A model generated the notes under the pieces. That model did no database searches, had not been told where the DNA came from, and saw nothing but the letters and a program-made list of their open reading frames with translations. A DNA stretch of 64,000 bases, from the NCBI GenBank assembly GCA_035048495.1, contig JASUTR010000190.1:682001-746000 (forward strand), read 5' to 3'. Numbering within the stretch: the first letter of the stretch is position 1; each line of letters opens with the position of its first letter. A program made the translations under genes and the position numbers. Shown here piece after piece: positions 26,967-37,100 of the stretch. Source of the stretch: Euptelea pleiosperma (lineage: Eukaryota; Streptophyta; Magnoliopsida; Ranunculales; Eupteleaceae).

Positions 26967-28140
26967 TCAAATGTGTTGAAACAATAGTGATGGAAGAGTT
27001 TGAGTCCAATTACGAGGTCTGGTTGCGCAAAAGTCACAAGTTATAGGCTTCGGAATGTAACACACAAACTGAGTGCAATTTGAGACGTTGACGCACGGAT
27101 GGAAGTAACTTGTTTCTGCTATCCCAAATCTTGTTCTAACACTTAAAATCTGTTGAAACAATAGTAATGGAAGAGTTCGAGTCCAATTACGAGGTCCGGT
27201 TGCGAAAAAGTCACAAGTTATAGGCTTCGGAATATAACACACAAACTGAGTCCAATTAGAAACGTTGACGCACGGATGGAGCTAACTTGTTTCGACTGTC
27301 ATGAATCTTGTTCCAACACTTCAAATGTGTTGAAACAATTGTAATGGAAGAGTTTGAGTAAAATTACGAGGTTCGGTTGCGATAAAGTCACAAGTTATAG
27401 GCTTCGGAATGTAACACACAAACTGAGTCCAATTAAAGACATTGACGCACGGATGGAGCTAACTTGTTTCGACTGTCCGAATCTTGTTCCAACACTTCAA
27501 ATGTGTTGAAACAATAGTAATGGAAGAATTCAAGTCTAATTACAAGGTCCGGTTGCGAAAAAGTTACAAGTTAAAGGCTTCGGAATATAACACACAAACT
27601 GAGTCCAATTAAACACATTGACACACGGATGGAGCTAACTTGTTTCGACTGTCCCGTATCTTCTTCCATCACTTCAAATGTGTTGAAACAATAGTGATAG
27701 AAGAGTTTGAGTCCAATTACGAGGTCCGGTTGCGAAAAAGTCACAAGTTATAGGCTTCGTAATGTAACACACAAACTGTGTCCAATTAAACACATTGACG
27801 CACGGATGGAGCTAACTTGTTTCAACTGTCCCGTATCTTCTGCGAACACTTCAAATGTGTTGAAACAATACTGATGGAAGAGTTTGATTCCAATTACGAG
27901 GTCTGGTTGCGCAAAAGTCACAAGTTATAGGTTTCGGAATGTAACACACATACTGAGTACAATTTGATACGTTGACGCACGGATGGAGTTAACTTGTTTC
28001 GACTGTCCCAAATCTTGTTCCCACACTTAAAATCTGTTGAAACAATAGTAATGGAAGAGTTTGAGTCCAATTACGAGGTCTGGTTACGCAAAAGTCACAA
28101 GTTATAGGCTTCGGAATGTAACACACAAACTGAGTCCAAT
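26967..28140 (+). repeat. Compact A-like segment
   Basis: Monomers in the order found at 49406-50580, with the same 1,022-bp spacing between GTGTTGAAACAATAG at 26967 and TTAACTTG at 27989 (49406 and 50428 in the other copy). At about 28141 it switches abruptly. Where 50580 continues with the GAGTGCAATTTGAGAC monomer, this segment enters GAGTCCAATTTTAGAC, equivalent to about 52348. About ten monomers of the 50.6-52.3 kb order are therefore absent. Confidence 0.78.
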
Positions 28141-30217
28141 TTTAGACGTTGACGCACGGAAGGAAGTAACTTGTTTCGACTATCCCAAATCATGTTCGAA
28201 GACTTAAAATCTGTTGAAACAATAGTAATGGAAGAGTTTGATTCCAATTACGAGGTCTGGTTGCGAAAAAGTCACAATTTATAGGCTTCGGAATGTAAGA
28301 CACAAACTGAGTCCAATTTGAGACGTTGACGCATGGATGGAGCTAACTTGTTTCGACTGTCACGAATCTTGTTCCAACACTTCATATGTGTTGAAACAAT
28401 AGTGATGGAAGAGTTTGAGTCCAATTACGGGGTCCGGTTGCGAAAAAGTCACAAGTTATAGGCTTCGGAATATAACACACAAACTGAGTCCAATTTTAGA
28501 CGTTGACGCACGGATGGAGCTAACTTGTTTCGACTGTCACAAATCTTGTTCCAACACTTCAAACGTGTTGAAAAAATAGCAATGGAAGAGTTTGAGTCCA
28601 ATTACGAGGTCCGGTTGCGAAAAAGTCTCAAGTTATAGGCTTCGTAATGTAACACACAAACTAAGTCCATTTAACGACATTGACGCATGGATGGAGCTAA
28701 CTAGTTTCGACTGTCCCGAATCTTGTTCCAACACTTCAAATGTGTTGAAACAATAGTGATGGAAGAGTTTGAGTCCAATTATGAGGTCTGGTTGCGCAAA
28801 AGTCACAAGTTATAGGCTTCGGAATGTAACACACAAACTGAGTGCAATTTGAGACGTTGACGCACGGATAGAAGTAACTTGTTTCTGCTATCCCAAATCT
28901 TGTTCTAACACTTAAAATCTGTTGAAACAATAGTAATGGAAGAGTTCGAGTCCAATTACGAGGTCCGGTTGCGAAAAAGTCACAAGTTATAGGCTTCGGA
29001 ATATAACACACAAACTGAGTCCAATTAGAAACGTTGACGCACGGATGGAGCTAACTTGTTTCGACTGTCACGAATCTTGTTCCAACACTTCAAATGTGTT
29101 GAAATAATTGTAATGGAAGAGTTTGAGTAAAATTACGAGGTTCGGTTGCGATAAAGTCACAAGTTATAGGCTTCGGAATGTAACACACAAACTGAGTCCA
29201 ATTAAAGACATTGACGCACGGATGGAGCTAACTTGTTTCGACTGTCCGAATCTTGTTCCAACACTTCAAATGTGTTGAAACAATAGTAATGGAAGAGTTC
29301 GAGTCCTATTACGAGGTCCGGTTGCGAAAAAGTCACAAGTTATAGGCTTCGTAATGTAACACACAAACTGAGTCTAATTAAAGACATTGACGCACGGTTG
29401 GAGCTAACTTGTTTCGACTGTCCCGAATCTTGTTCCAACACTTCAAATGTGTTGAAACAATTGTAATGGAAGAGTTGGAGTAAAATTACGAGGTCCGGTT
29501 GCGATAAAGTCACAAGTTATAGGCTTCGGAATGTAACACACAAACTGTGTCCAATTAAAGACATTGACGCACGGATGGAGCTAACTTGTTTCGACTGTCC
29601 GAATCTTGTTCCAACACTTCAAATGTGTTGAAACAATAGTAATGGAAGAATTCAAGTCTAATTACAACGTCCGGTTGCGAAAAAGTTACAAGTTAAAGGC
29701 TTCGGAATATAACACACAAACTGAGTCCAATTAAACACATTGACGCACGGATGGAGCTAACTTGTTTCGACTGTCCCGTATCTTCTTCCATTACTTCAAA
29801 TGTGTTGAAACAATAGTGATGGAAGAGTTTGAGTCCAATTACGTGGTCCGGTTGCGAAAAAGTCACAAGTTATAGGCTTCGTAATGTAACACACAAACTG
29901 TGTCCAATTAAACACATTGACGCACGGATGGAGCTAACTTGTTTCAACTGTCCCGTATCTTCTTCCAACACTTCAAATGTGTTGAAACAATAGTGATGGA
30001 AGAGTTTGATTCCAATTACGAGGTCTGGTTGCGAAAAAGTCTCAAGTTATAGGCTTCGGAATATAACACACAAACTGAGTCCAATTTGAGACGTTGACGC
30101 ACGGATGGAGCTAACTTGTTTCGACTGTCACGAATCTTGTTCTAACACTTCAAACGTGTTGAAAAAATAGTAATGGAAGAGTTTGAGTCCAATTACGAGG
30201 TCCGGTTGCGAAAAAGT

Positions 30218-30375
30218 CACAAGTTATAGGCTTCGTAATGTAACACACAAACTAAGTCTATTTAAAGACATTGACGCACGGATGGAGCTAACTAGTTTCG
30301 ACTGTCCCGAATCGTGTTGAAACAATAGTGATGGAAGAGTTTGAGTCCAATTACGAGGTCTGGTTGCGCAAAAGT
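30218..30375 (+). repeat. Short 158-bp monomer (second copy)
   Basis: Same 19-bp deletion (CCCGAATC-GTGTTGAAAC) as at 18212 and 54426. Landmark spacing is 158 bp. The identical breakpoint shows common descent of the three flanking blocks. Confidence 0.93.
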
Positions 30376-31345
30376 CACAAGTTATAGGCTTCGGAATGTA
30401 ACACACAAGCTGAGTGCAATTTGAGACGTTGACGCACGGATGGAAGTAACTTGTTTCTGCTATCCCAAATCTTGATCTAACACTTAAAATCTGTTGAAAC
30501 AATAGTAATGGAAGAGTTCGAGTCCAATTACGAGGTCCGGTTGCGAAAAAGTCACAAGTTATAGGCTTCGGAATATAACATACAAACTGAGTCCAATTAG
30601 AAACGTTGACGCACGGATGGAGCTAACTTGTTTCGACTGTCACGAATCTTGTTCCAACACTTCAAATGTGTTGAAACAATAGTAATGGAAGAGTTCAAGT
30701 CCAATTATGAGGTCCGGTTGCGAAAAAGTCACAAGTTATAGGCTTCGTAATGTAACACACAAACTGAGTCTAATTAAAGACATTGACGCACGGATGGAGC
30801 TAACTTGTTTCGACTGTCCCGAATCTTGTTCCAACACTTCAAATGTGTTGAAACAATTGTAATGGAAGAGTTTGAGTAAAATTACGAGGTTCGGTTGCGA
30901 TAAAGTCACAAGTTATAGGCTTCGGAATGTAACACACAAACTGAGTCCAATTAAAGACATTGACGCACGGATGGAGCTAACTTGTTTCGACTGTCCGAAT
31001 CTTCTTCCAACACTTCAAATGTGTTGAAACAATAGTAATGGAAGAATTCAAGTCTAATTACATGGTCCGATTGCGAAAAAGTTACAAGTTAAAGGCTTCG
31101 GAATATATCACACAAACTGAGTCCAATTAAACACATTGACGCACGGATGGAGCTAACTTGTTTCGACTGTCCCGTATCTTCTGCCATCACTTCAAATGTG
31201 TTGAAACAATAGTTATGGAAGAGTTTGAGTCCAATTACGAGTTCCGGTTGCGAAAAAGTCACAAGTTATAGGCTTCGTAATGTAGCACACAAACTGTGTC
31301 CAATTAAACACATTGACGAACGGATGGAGCTAACTTGTTTCAACT

Positions 31346-31350
31346 GTCCC
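31346..31350 (+). repeat. Target-site duplication, left (GTCCC)
   Basis: GTCCC directly before the TGATATTCGC end of the inserted element. The same five bases follow the element at 34123-34127. Confidence 0.93.
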
Positions 31351-31610
31351 TGATATTCGCTCAAAAGTGCTTATTTTAAGCAATTATCCTGTTAGCGTTA
31401 TTGCATTCTCCCACGTTAAAATACTCTATTTATCTACTTTTCTACGTAAGAGTCTCTTTTGTTGCGTAGAACACACTTTTCTGGACGAAATGGTATATTT
31501 GCATGCATTAAACACATTTTCGAAAGTCTAGACATGAAGTCATTCTGATAGAGTCTCATTACGCGCTTCTTCTGTCGCAGGAAACCCCGATGGGACGATT
31601 CTCGAGACTT

Positions 31611-31727
31611 GTGGGCCCAAATCGATCATGAAAGCCCATTATCAAAGCTTAAAGAGCCCACATGATATGACTAGAAGATATGGGCCAAATATGGGCTGAA
31701 TAAGAGGACCAAAAAGCCGGCCCAAAG
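31611..31727. promoter_or_regulatory. Cluster of TGGGC/GCCCA motifs in the LTR
   Basis: GGGCCC, GCCCAT, GCCCACAT, TGGGCC, TGGGCT and GGCCCA occur within about 115 bp, and TGGGCC/GGGCCC recur near 32178 and 32189. TGGGCC/T resembles the plant 'site II' element bound by TCP factors, and such sites can act as enhancers. Their role in this LTR is inferred. Confidence 0.4.
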
Positions 31728-32010
31728 AACGAAGAGAGCAGGAGAGCCAATGACCAAGAGACGGACCAAAGCGTTTAAAGCCACATGAGTCAGCAAAGAA
31801 TGATAGTCGACTCTACTGGAGAAGCGTGAGGATGGTCACAGTGAAGACCAGGGTTCCAGACCCTCCGCCAGTGCTTTTTTCCATTTTTTTGATACTTTTT
31901 CTCTCATCTCTTCTTATTCTCTCTCTCTCTTCATCTCTCGATCCTCGAATCTACTGACTTAACCCCAGAACTCCTACCCTTCGGCTCTATCTCATCTCCC
32001 TTAGCTTTCT

Positions 32011-32066
32011 GACCGTTGGATCTTCCATCGGACCGTTGGATCTTCAATCGGACCGTTGGATCTCTC
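32011..32066. repeat. Three 20-bp tandem repeats in the LTR
   Basis: GACCGTTGGATCTTCCATCG begins at 32011 and again, with small changes, at 32031 and 32051. The third unit is incomplete (GACCGTTGGATCT). Short tandem repeats of this kind are common in the regulatory part of plant LTRs. Confidence 0.85.
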
Positions 32067-32312
32067 TAGATCCGTCGATCTACCAATCTGGGTCCCAATC
32101 AAGTCACCATCCATCCGATCGCCTTCAGAATGCCTGTCACATCATCTTGTGAGACGATGGACATCATCAGTCCATGTGGGCCAGTAGCCGGGCCCATCAT
32201 CATCGACCCGCTGTCCGACCAGTTAGTGGACCCCGCGAATTTCAAAAATAATTTTAATTAAATGGGGGGTCCACTAAATGGAGAGATTCCCCATTAAAGG
32301 AAATAGGGAAGC

Positions 32313-32319
32313 TTTAAAA
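32313..32319 (+). promoter_or_regulatory. Possible TATA-like element (TTTAAAA)
   Basis: TTTAAAA in GCTTTAAAAGGAGAAGG is followed about 30 bp downstream by a pyrimidine-rich stretch that could hold a transcription start. This is weak evidence on base composition alone; other AT-rich stretches near 31426 could serve equally well. Confidence 0.2.
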
Positions 32320-32467
32320 GGAGAAGGATAGGGGTTCGTTCGAACCCTAATCCCTCTCCCTTCTTCTCCTCTCCTTCCCCTAATCTTCTGCCCACGTTTT
32401 CGCCTTCTTCTTTCTTCTCTTTTCTTCTTTTTTCTTCTTTTCTTCTTCTTCTTCCTCCTCCATCTTC

Positions 32468-32494
32468 GCCGGAGTTGCAGGCAGCAACTCCGGC
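32468..32494. repeat. GC-rich hairpin flanking the (CTT)n tract, left
   Basis: GCCGGAGTTGC (32468-32478) and GCAACTCCGGC (32484-32494) form a perfect 11-bp inverted repeat with a 5-base loop. A second version lies on the other side of the (CTT)n tract at 32645-32671. Confidence 0.85.
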
Positions 32495-32521
32495 CATCTG
32501 GTCCTCGTTCTCCTCTTCCTC

Positions 32522-32550
32522 CTTCTTCTTCTTCTTCTTCTTCTTCTTCT

Positions 32551-32596
<46 letters not shown>
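32522..32596 (+). repeat. (CTT)n microsatellite
   Basis: Seventeen perfect CTT units at 32522-32572, an interruption, then seven more at 32576-32596. It sits in a wider pyrimidine tract at about 32343-32625. It gives rise to meaningless open frames of poly-Phe on + and poly-Lys/Arg/Glu on -. A long homopyrimidine run with mirror symmetry can form triplex (H-) DNA. Confidence 0.97.
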
Positions 32597-32644
32597 TTTC
32601 TTCTTTTCATATTTTTCATCTTTGTTTTTGTCATTACCGTTTTT

Positions 32645-32671
32645 GCCGGAGTTGCAGCCTGCAACTCCGGC
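32645..32671. repeat. 27-bp near-perfect palindrome, right of (CTT)n
   Basis: GCCGGAGTTGCAG (32645-32657) and CTGCAACTCCGGC (32659-32671) are perfect inverse complements around one central C. This is the same core as the hairpin at 32468-32494, extended by two base pairs. Confidence 0.88.
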
Positions 32672-32799
32672 CGGCACCGCCCCCCCCCAACCAGTCCAGC
32701 AGCCCCTCTCCCTTGAGTCTCCTGCCTTCTCTTCATCTCCACGATCTCTCTCTTGCGGGCCGCCCTTCTCTCTCCCATTCTCCTTCCACGTTTTCCTCC

Positions 32800-32823
32800 A
32801 AAAAAATAAAAATAAAAAAAAAA
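32800..32823 (+). repeat. A-rich tract
   Basis: Twenty-four bases of A with two single T interruptions. It lies inside the LTR and is not at an insertion boundary, so I do not read it as the poly(A) tail of a retroposon. Confidence 0.85.
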
Positions 32824-33480
32824 CCCTTCAATGCTAAGCCGTCTTCACCAAACAGAACCGCCCCCATCTTCATCTCTTCTACTTGCTGGAACACCATCCA
32901 GCCTCTCACCTTCATCGTCACTTACCTTCAACGGTGGTGGATCTAGCACTGCAAAAACGCTACAACTCTCCACCGCCCCACCCTTAGTAGGTGCTGCACA
33001 AAAGTGAGCAGCTGCCGTTCACTTACCACAGTCTCCATCCACCGTCTCATCCTCTACAAACTCGCCGTCCTTCACCTCTTCCAACCCCTTATCAAAGCAT
33101 CCCTTCACCTGCAACTTATTTGCAGGTCATCCGAGCTTCCCATCTCACAAAAAAAAAGAGAAAAGAGAACCAGAAAAGAGAAGAAGAATAGGACGTCTGC
33201 CCTCCACCTTACCTTGGCCGAATCAGCACCTCCTTGCAGCCATTTCAGCTCCACCACGATCTCCATCTTCATTGCCCTGCAAATCTCTAGCCCATGCCTG
33301 AAACTGTGCAAGTGCAAGTGCAGATCCGGGAAGAGATGGTGGTGCACCACATGTGCATCACAACGCCATCAACCATAGCCAGCCTCGCTGCCCCCCCTAA
33401 AATCCCTCCTGCAACGTCGTTCATCCATGGAATGGTGCATGCACTCGGGACAGCCTCTTCATTATCACCTTGGCTGATCC

Positions 33481-33504
33481 ACCCTTGATTGGTAAATCAA
33501 GGGT
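33481..33504. terminator. Perfect 10-bp hairpin in the LTR
   Basis: ACCCTTGATT (33481-33490) and AATCAAGGGT (33495-33504) are exact inverse complements with the loop GGTA. It could structure the 3' end of LTR transcripts. No function is established, and 'terminator' is only the nearest available type. Confidence 0.5.
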
Positions 33505-33576
33505 TAAAACTCAATCATCCACTTTCGATATGTGCCAAAGGTAAGATTCTACCATCTACAATCTAGTTCCTCTAAA

Positions 33577-33690
33577 CCTTCATCTCCTTCTCGCTTTCTC
33601 TCTCCTCTTTAGACTCTCTCCTTCCACTTTCTCTCTCTAGAATAGACCTCCTCTTTCTCTACCTTTCTCTCTCTATTTCCCTTCTATTTC
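33577..33690 (+). repeat. CT-rich tract in the LTR
   Basis: Imperfect CTCTCT/CTTTCT-rich stretch of about 110 bp, similar in composition to the shorter one at about 31910-31945. Confidence 0.8.
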
Positions 33691-33766
33691 ATGCTTTCTA
33701 GTTAATTTTTGAAATTTATTTATGCATCAATCAGATTCAAGGTTATTGTAAGTTACTTTTCATTTT

Positions 33767-33772
33767 AATAAA
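33767..33772 (+). promoter_or_regulatory. Polyadenylation-like hexamer AATAAA
   Basis: AATAAA lies in a T-rich context about 350 bp before the 3' end of the LTR. If this strand is the sense strand, it could mark the R region. The hexamer is short and common in AT-rich DNA, so support is weak. Confidence 0.3.
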
Positions 33773-34122
33773 GATGGTTAATTTCATTAGTTTTGCTTAT
33801 TATGTTATGTTCTTCCTATTTTCTCTCTCATCATTTTAGCAGATAATGATTCCCTCTAAAATTTATAAAATCAATCATATTTTAATCCCGTGATCATCAT
33901 TCTCACCCTTCCATCTCTTCTTTTTAGTAATTTTTGAGAAAAACCCGTCATTTTATGTCCTTAATTACGCACACTAACCCTGAGTGCGGACGATACCCGA
34001 CACGAGCCACTGTACAACCCTGTGATTTTTGCAGGATTTGAGTGAACAAGATTCGGATAATTACAAATATTATTGAGATCTAGGAGTTCCGTAACCAACG
34101 ACGCGGAAAAATCCTATTTTCA

Positions 34123-34127
34123 GTCCC
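34123..34127 (+). repeat. Target-site duplication, right (GTCCC)
   Basis: GTCCC follows the CA end of the element and is continued by GTATCTTCTTCC, the expected satellite continuation of the monomer broken at 31350. Confidence 0.93.
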
Positions 34128-37100
34128 GTATCTTCTTCCAACACTTCAAATGTGTTGAAACAATAGTGATGGAAGAGTTTGATTCCAATTACGAGGTCTG
34201 GTTGCGCAAAAGTCACAAGTTATAGGCTTCGGAATGTAACACACAAACTGAGTCCAATTTGAGACGTTGACGCACAGATGGAGTTAACTTGTTTCGACTG
34301 TCCCAAATCTTGTTCCAAAACTTAAAATCTGTTGAAACAATAGTAATGGAAGAGTTTGAGTTCAATTACGAGGCTGGTTACGCAAAAGTCACAAGTTATA
34401 GGCTTCGGAATGTAACACCCAAACTGAGTCCAATTTGAGACGTTGACGCACGGATGGAGTTAACTTGTTTCGACTGTCCCAAATCTTGTTCCAACACTTA
34501 AAATCTGTTGAAACAATAGTGATGGAAGAGTTTGAGTCCAATTACGAGGTGTGGTTGCGCAAAAGTCACAAGTTATAGGCTCCGGAATGTAACACACAAA
34601 CTCAGTCCAATTTGAGACGTTGACGCACGGATGGAAGTAACTTGTTTCGACTATCCCAAATCTTGTTCGAAGACTTAACATCTGTTGAAACAATAGTAAT
34701 GGAAGAGTTTGATTCCAATTACGAGGTCTGGTTGCGCAAAAGTCACAAGTTATAGGCTTCGGAATGTAACACACAAACAGAGTCTAATTTCAGACGTTGA
34801 CGCACGGATGGAGCTAACTTGTTTCGACTGTCCCAAATCTTGTTTGAACACTTAAAATCTATTGAAACAATAGTAATGGAAGAGTTTGACTCCAATTACG
34901 AGGCTGGTTACGCAAAAGTCACAAGTTATAGGCTTCGGAATGTAACACACAAACTGAGTCCAATTTGAGACGTTGACGCACGGATGGAAGTAACTTGTTT
35001 CGACTATCCCAAATCTTGTTCGAAGACTTAAAATCTGTTGAAACAATAGTAGTGGAAGAGTTTGATTCCAATTACGAGGTCTGGTTGCGCAAAAGTCACA
35101 AGTTATAGGCTTCGGAATGTAACACACAAACAGAGTCCAATTTGAGACGTTGACGCACGGATGGAGCTAACTTGTTTCGACTGTCCCAAATCTTGTTTGA
35201 ACACTTAAAATCTATTGAAACAATAGTAATGGAAGAGTTTGAGTCCAATTACGAGGTCTGGTTGCGAAAAAATCACAATTTATAGGCTTCGGAATGTAAG
35301 ACACAAACTGAGTCCAATTTGAGACGTTAACGCATGGATGGAGCTAACTTGTTTCGACTATCACGAATCTTGTTCCAACACTTCATATGTGTTGAAACAA
35401 TAGTGGTGGAAGAGTTTGTGTCCAATTACGAGGTCCGGTTGCGAAAAAGTCACAAGTTATAGGCTTCGGAATATAACACACAAACTGAGTCCAATTTGAG
35501 ACGTTGACGCACGGATGGAGCTAACTTGTTTCGACTGTCACGAATCTTGTTCCAACACTTCAAACGTGTTGAAAAAATAGTAATGGAAGAGTTTGAGTCC
35601 AATTACGAGGTCCGGTTGCGAAAAAGTCACAACTTATAGGCTTCGGAATATAACATACAAACTGAGTCCAATTAGAAACGTTGACGCACGGATGGAGCTA
35701 ACTTGTTTCGACTGTCCGAATCTTGTTCCAACACTTCAAATGTGTTGAAACAATAGTGATGGAAGAGTTTGAGTCCAATTACGAGGTCTGGTAGCGCAAA
35801 AGTCACAAGTTATTGGCTTCGGAATGTAACACACAAACTGATTGCAATTTGAGACGTTGACTCACGGATGGAAGTAACTTGTTTCTGCTATCCCAAATCT
35901 TGTTCTAACACTTAAAATCTATTGAAACAATAGTAATGGAAGAGTTCGAGTCCAATTACGAGGTCCGGTTGCGAAAAAGTCACAAGTTATAGGCTTCGGA
36001 ATATAACATACAAACTGAGTCCAATTAGAAACGTTGACGCACGGATGGAGCTAACTTGTTTCGACTGTCCGAATCTTGTTCCAACACTTCAAATGTGTTG
36101 AAACAATGGTAATGGAAGAATTCAAGTCTAATTACAAGGTCCGGTTGCGAAAAAGTTACAAGTTAAAGGCTTCGGAATATAACACACAAACTGAGTCCAA
36201 TTAAACACATTGACGCACGGATGGAGCTAACTTGTTTCGACTGTCCCGTATCTTCTTCCATCACTTCAAATGTGTTGAAACAATAGTGATGGAAGAGTTT
36301 GATTCCAATTACGAGGTCTGGTTGCGCAAAAGTCACAAGTTATAGGCTTCGGAATGTAACACACAAACTGAGTCCAATTTGAGACGTTGACGCACGGATG
36401 GAGTTAACTTGTTTCGACTGTCCCAAATCTTGTTCCGACACTTAAAATCTGTTGAAACAATAGTAATGGAAGAGTTTGAGTCCAATTACGAGGTCTGGTT
36501 ACGCAAAATTCACAAGTTATAGGCTTCGGAATGTAACACACAAACTGAGTCCAATTTGAGACGTTGACGCACGCATGGATTTAACTTGTTTCGACTGTCC
36601 CAAATCTTGTTCCAACACTTAAAATCTGTTGAAACAATAGTAATGGAAGAGTTTGAGTCCAATTACGAGGTGTGGTTGCGCAAAAGTCACAAGTTATAGG
36701 CTTCGGAATGTAACACACAAACTGAGTCCAATTTGAGACGTTGACGCACGGATGGAACTAACTTGTTTCGACTATCCCAAATCTTGTTCGAAGACTTAAA
36801 ATCTGTTGAAACAATAGTCATGGAAGAGTTTGCTTCCAATTATGAGGTCTGGTTGCGCAAAAGTCACAAGTTATAGGCTTCGGAATGTAACACACAAACA
36901 GAGTCCAATTTGAGACGTTGACGCACGGATGGAGCTAACTTGTTTCGACTGTCCCAAATCTTGTTTGAACACTTAAAATCTATTGAAACAATAGTAATGG
37001 AAGTGTTTGAGTCCAATTACGAGGTCTGGTTGCGAAAAAGTCACAATTTATAGGCTTCGGAATGTAAGACACAAACTGAGTCCAATTTGAGACGTTGATG

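Larger units (their letters stand above)
1..31350 (+). repeat. 177-bp satellite array, left arm
   Basis: About 177 monomers lie head to tail in one orientation with no gap. The landmark CACAAGTTATAGGCTTCG recurs every 177 bp (for example starts at 167, 344, 521 and 698). Small departures come from 1-2 bp indels: CTGTCCGAATC lacks one C of CTGTCCCGAATC, GAGGCTGG lacks one T, and there is a TA insertion near 1945 and a 2-bp loss near 26322. Several monomer classes alternate. They differ after 'gagtccaatt' (TAAACACATTGAC, TAAAGACATTGAC, TGAGACGTTGAC, TTAGACGTTGAC or AGAAACGTTGAC) and at CTTCAAATGTGTTG versus CTTAAAATCTGTTG. No gene, RNA gene or other element is visible in this arm. A centromeric role is likely from the monomer size and HOR organisation but is inferred. 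Confidence 0.97.
28141..31350 (+). repeat. Block B, partial copy B3, cut by the LTR
   Basis: Matches B1 at an offset of 12,006 (16730 and 28736) and block B2 at an offset of 24,208 (28736 and 52944). It shares the 158-bp monomer with both. It retains one monomer (with the CATATG variant near 28383) that B1 lacks and B2 also has. The last monomer is broken after CAACTGTCCC at 31350 by the inserted element and continues at 34128. Confidence 0.87.
31351..34122. mobile_element. Solo LTR of an LTR retrotransposon
   Basis: A 2,772-bp non-satellite insertion beginning TGATATTCGC and ending CCTATTTTCA, so it has TG...CA termini, flanked by the direct repeat GTCCC. Removing the element plus one GTCCC joins 91 bp and 86 bp of satellite into exactly one 177-bp monomer, which confirms the boundaries. 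The first and last 50 bp do not recur inside, so this is not a small complete element with two LTRs. I see no primer-binding site, polypurine-tract/LTR junction, gag or pol. The best explanation is a solo LTR left by recombination between the two LTRs of a full element. The long, composite LTR recalls non-chromoviral Ty3/Gypsy lineages (Tat/Ogre/Athila type), but that family call is tentative. The strand is uncertain; the AATAAA and TATA-like sites favour +. Confidence 0.9.

Noticed and set aside
32800..32823. Poly(A) tail of a LINE or SINE
   Set aside because: The tract is internal to the LTR, with no target-site duplication next to it.
32294..32837. Poly-Lys/Glu, poly-Arg and poly-Phe open frames in the LTR
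   Set aside because: They are translations of the (CTT)n tract and its surrounding pyrimidine-rich sequence in several frames, with no recognisable protein.
32713..33488. Several 60-124-codon frames on both strands in the right half of the LTR
   Set aside because: Low-complexity, mutually overlapping frames with no gag, protease, RT, RNase H or integrase motif. A solo LTR is not expected to encode protein.
31351..34122. A complete non-autonomous (LARD/TRIM-like) retrotransposon
   Set aside because: The terminal sequences do not recur inside the insertion, so there are no two LTRs, and I found no primer-binding site or internal polypurine tract followed by an LTR.
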